This document shows, piece after piece, positions 62,182-64,000 of a stretch of 64,000 nucleotides of DNA. The stretch lies in the NCBI GenBank assembly GCA_032017425.1, contig DALZPW010000008.1, one strand, 5' to 3'. Position 1 is the stretch's first letter. The number at the start of each line of letters is the position of its first letter. This stretch comes from Faucicola tetraodonis. GTDB lineage: Bacteria; Pseudomonadota; Gammaproteobacteria; Pseudomonadales; Moraxellaceae. Made by a program: the position numbers and the translations under genes. The notes beneath the pieces are model-generated. The model did not search any database, was not told the DNA's origin, and saw only the letters and a program-made list of their open reading frames with translations.

Positions 62182-62198
62182 ATATTATAAAATAATAT
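62182..62198. promoter_or_regulatory. Candidate BigR operator
   Basis: ATATTAT (62182-62188) and ATAATAT (62192-62198) form an inverted repeat with a three-base spacer in the divergent region between the regulator and the Blh-like gene. BigR boxes are AT-rich palindromes placed like this. Confidence 0.55.
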
Positions 62199-62312
62199 AA
62201 TGAATTGAGCAACACCTTGCAATGCGGCTATTATACAAAAGTATAAAGTGTTTTTTCAGTTGAAATTGCCATAAAGATATGCCAAAAGCGTTTTTAGATA
62301 ATAGGAAAACTT

Positions 62313-63194
62313 ATGAACATTCATTCTTTTTTAGACAAAGACACTGAAACTTTTACCCACGTTCTAGTCGATACAGCTAGCAAACACTGTGCCATCATCG
62401 ACCCAGTATTGGATTTTGACCCCGCAGCTGGCAAAATTAGCTATGACAATGCCAATGAGGTCATTGGGTTTGTCAAATCACAAGGGTTGACCTTGGACTA
62501 TATCATCGAAACCCACGCCCATGCCGATCATTTATCGTCCGCGCCTTATATCAAAGCGCAGTTAGGCGGTAAAATAGTGATGGGTAAATATATCGAAAAC
62601 GTGCAAAAAACCTTTAAAACCATTTTTAACTTTGACGACCTAGCCACCGATGCTAGTCAATTTGATATTTTGACTGAGGAAGGCAGCGAGCTAACACTGG
62701 GTGATTTGAGCATTACAGCCATGCATGTACCGGGTCATACCCCAGCCGATATGGCATATAAAGTGACGGATAAAAGCGCAGGCAAAGAAAAAATTGCGGT
62801 ATTCGTCGGTGATACTATTTTTGCCCCTGATGTCGGCTCTGCACGCTGTGACTTTCCTCATGGTAGTGCCGAGGATTTGTATGACTCGATTCAGCGTTTA
62901 TTAGTCTTGCCCGATGATACCCTGTTGTATCTTTGCCATGATTATCCACCCAAGGGTAGGCGTGAGCATATCGCAACGGTTTATGTCGGTGAGCAAAAAT
63001 TACGCAACATTCATGTCAAACAAGGCACGCCTAAAGCAGAATTTGTACGAATGCGTAACCAACGTGACAAAACACTTGCAATGCCACGTTTGATTTTGCC
63101 ATCAGTACAAGTTAACATCAATGCAGGTGAATTGCCAAAACCAGAAGACAATGGCGTTCGCTACCTTAAAATTCCCTTAAATCAATTATCATAA
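62313..63194 (+). CDS. Persulfide dioxygenase-like MBL-fold protein (Blh/ETHE1 type)
   Basis: A 293-residue metallo-beta-lactamase-fold protein. Metal motifs: IETHAHADHLSSAPYIK (HxHxDH), MHVPGHTPADM, FVGDTIFAPDVGSARCDFPH and LCHDY. The Asp-Val-Gly-[ST]-[AG]-R-[CT]-D-F segment is the Blh/ETHE1 signature for persulfide dioxygenases, which oxidise glutathione persulfide to sulfite. It is divergent from the BigR-like regulator and followed after 18 bases by a DUF2892 protein. Regulation by persulfide is expected. Confidence 0.92.
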   Translation: MNIHSFLDKDTETFTHVLVDTASKHCAIIDPVLDFDPAAGKISYDNANEVIGFVKSQGLTLDYIIETHAHADHLSSAPYIKAQLGGKIVMGKYIENVQKTFKTIFNFDDLATDASQFDILTEEGSELTLGDLSITAMHVPGHTPADMAYKVTDKSAGKEKIAVFVGDTIFAPDVGSARCDFPHGSAEDLYDSIQRLLVLPDDTLLYLCHDYPPKGRREHIATVYVGEQKLRNIHVKQGTPKAEFVRMRNQRDKTLAMPRLILPSVQVNINAGELPKPEDNGVRYLKIPLNQLS

Positions 63195-63212
63195 AATAAG
63201 GAAGAATAATAA

Positions 63213-63656
63213 ATGAAAACCAACGTGGGAAACAAAGAGCGTATCGCGCGCGTGATTGCAGGTCTTGCAATCTTAAAATCGTCAAAATCAAAAAAAATGA
63301 AATTATTAGCCCTAGCGCCTTTAATATCAGGGGCGACAGGTCATTGTCCTTGTTATAGCATGCTGGGTATCAACACCGCCAAATCAGCAGCAGATAGCAA
63401 AAAGCACTCTAAAGCGCAATCCAAAGATCATGCGAAAGATAGCGCTGATGACAAAAGCACCGTGATTGACAGTGTCATGCAAACAGCTGAAACCTTAAAA
63501 GAAACAGTTCAAGAAAAAAAAGAAACAGTTCAAGAAAAAGCAGCCACGCTTAAAGAGACTGCTCAGGAAAAAATAGAAGAACTTGCAGACGCCAAGAAAG
63601 CTGACCATGCAGACAAAGCGGAAAAGTCAGAAAAATCAGAAAAAAAAGAGGCTTAA
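63213..63656 (+). CDS. DUF2892-type protein with a long Lys/Glu-rich coiled tail
   Basis: A 147-residue protein. Residues 1-55 match DUF2892 (NVGNKERIARVIAGLAI, ISGATGHCPCYSMLGINT), a small domain common in sulfide operons and found on rhodanese YgaP. The rest (about 60-147) is charged, repetitive and helical with ETVQEKK/ETVQEKA repeats and a KSEKSEKKEA end, unusual for the family. The domain's membrane segment is shortened and interrupted by KSSKSKKMK, so it may be soluble or peripheral. AAGGAAG precedes the ATG; it follows the Blh-like gene directly. Confidence 0.82.
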   Translation: MKTNVGNKERIARVIAGLAILKSSKSKKMKLLALAPLISGATGHCPCYSMLGINTAKSAADSKKHSKAQSKDHAKDSADDKSTVIDSVMQTAETLKETVQEKKETVQEKAATLKETAQEKIEELADAKKADHADKAEKSEKSEKKEA

Positions 63657-63717
63657 TCTAGGCGGCTTTAATTTAAGCGAATGTGACATTCGTTATAGCC
63701 TAATAAAAGACTGAGAA

Positions 63718-63742
63718 AAGGCATCCGTTTGGGTGTCTTTTT
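63718..63742 (+). terminator. Terminator of the Blh-like/DUF2892 operon
   Basis: AAGGCATCC pairs with GGGTGTCTT (two wobble pairs) around GTTT, followed by a T-run. Confidence 0.78.
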
Positions 63743-63785
63743 TCGTTATACTAGCTTTTATCATTCTCAAGACAAACACAACTTA

Positions 63786-64000
63786 ATGAAAAATACAGCG
63801 GTCAAATTTTGTGGCTTTACCCAATTTGAAGATATTACAAATGCGGTCAATCTTGGCGTCGATGCGGTGGGTCTTGTATTTTATGAGCCAAGCCCGCGAG
63901 CGGTGACCGCCGAGCAAGCCTGTGAGCTTGCCAAAGCGGTGCCTGCATTGACCACGGTGGTGGCATTGGTGGTCAATATGCCCGAGCAAGAATTGGTTTA
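63786..64000 (+). CDS. trpF: Phosphoribosylanthranilate isomerase, N-terminal part (runs off the right edge)
   Basis: The first 71 codons are present: MKNTAVKFCGFTQFEDITNA then LGVDAVGLVFYEPSPRAVT. The KFCGFT motif with the catalytic Cys and the GLVFY..SPR strand are standard TrpF (KICGxT, GFVFxxxSPR). The enzyme performs the third step of tryptophan synthesis. No ribosome site is obvious before the ATG. Confidence 0.93.
   Translation, partial: MKNTAVKFCGFTQFEDITNAVNLGVDAVGLVFYEPSPRAVTAEQACELAKAVPALTTVVALVVNMPEQELV

Noticed and set aside
1..64000. CRISPR array
   Set aside because: No regularly spaced identical repeats with unique spacers were found; the tandem units seen are contiguous and degenerate.

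Overview
The window looks like chromosomal DNA of a gammaproteobacterium of the family Moraxellaceae, most likely a Moraxella osloensis-like species. This is inferred from the AT-leaning composition, the family-typical protein sequences and the combination of assimilatory nitrate reduction, a PHA synthase/phasin pair and a lone Ptb-AckA pair. I have no database match to confirm the species. About 57 protein genes, one tRNA, one complete insertion sequence and several gene relics are visible.

Layout. (1) 1-8753 is an assimilatory nitrate/nitrite locus: nirB (cut by the window edge), a PP2C phosphatase-Ser/Thr kinase fusion and a NarK-type transporter on the minus strand, and a FAD oxidoreductase plus the molybdenum nitrate reductase NasA on the plus strand. 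Three near-identical sigma-54 promoters (TGGCATAAAT-[AT]TTG[CA]) tie nirB, narK and the oxidoreductase together. (2) 8899-14221 is an iron locus: a haem-type TonB-dependent receptor, exbB, exbD, bfd and two complementary bacterioferritin subunits, with three good Fur boxes. (3) 14367-18417 is a small-molecule or electrophile-stress neighbourhood: a frameshifted quinone-oxidoreductase-like gene, an IS3 transposase scrap, an ABM monooxygenase, a DJ-1/PfpI protein, a DUF1330 protein and a TetR regulator. (4) 18730-25572 is housekeeping: tRNA-Ile2 (CAU), a phosphodiester glycosidase-like protein, ndk, a candidate small RNA, ispF, grxD, dnaX and a LysR regulator. (5) 25688-35723, minus strand: a large lipoprotein hydrolase, a TPR protein, coq7, phaC, a phasin, ackA and a phosphotransacylase. 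(6) 35927-43354 is an oxidative-stress and DNA-end-processing block: oxyR-sbcD-sbcC in one tight minus-strand run, with ahpC divergent. (7) 43507-51321 holds a CytX-like permease, a YdcH protein, then a probable acquired segment (an exact 982-bp IS982-family element, an alkyl sulfatase lipoprotein, a CoiA-like protein), then ahpF. (8) 51532-57822 holds a 3-hydroxyacyl-CoA dehydrogenase, a 973-residue membrane-anchored orphan with an internal duplication, pdxB and epmA. (9) 57853-63656 holds a small transporter, an SMI1/KNR4 protein, YaiI, and a sulfide/persulfide group: a TIGR01244 phosphatase/rhodanese-like protein, a SulP permease, a BigR/SqrR-type persulfide sensor, a persulfide-dioxygenase-like MBL protein and a DUF2892 protein with a coiled tail. 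trpF begins at the right edge.

Most interesting points: a nine-A slippery tract inside dnaX at which one extra A or a -1 shift gives an immediate stop, suggesting a gamma subunit; a structured small-RNA candidate between ndk and ispF, fired from a perfect AT palindrome; the uncharacterised 973-residue protein; and a genome habit in which stop codons and intergenic spaces carry short (13-18 nt) degenerate tandem duplications, seen at many independent loci here. No CRISPR array, prophage, integron or replication origin was seen.
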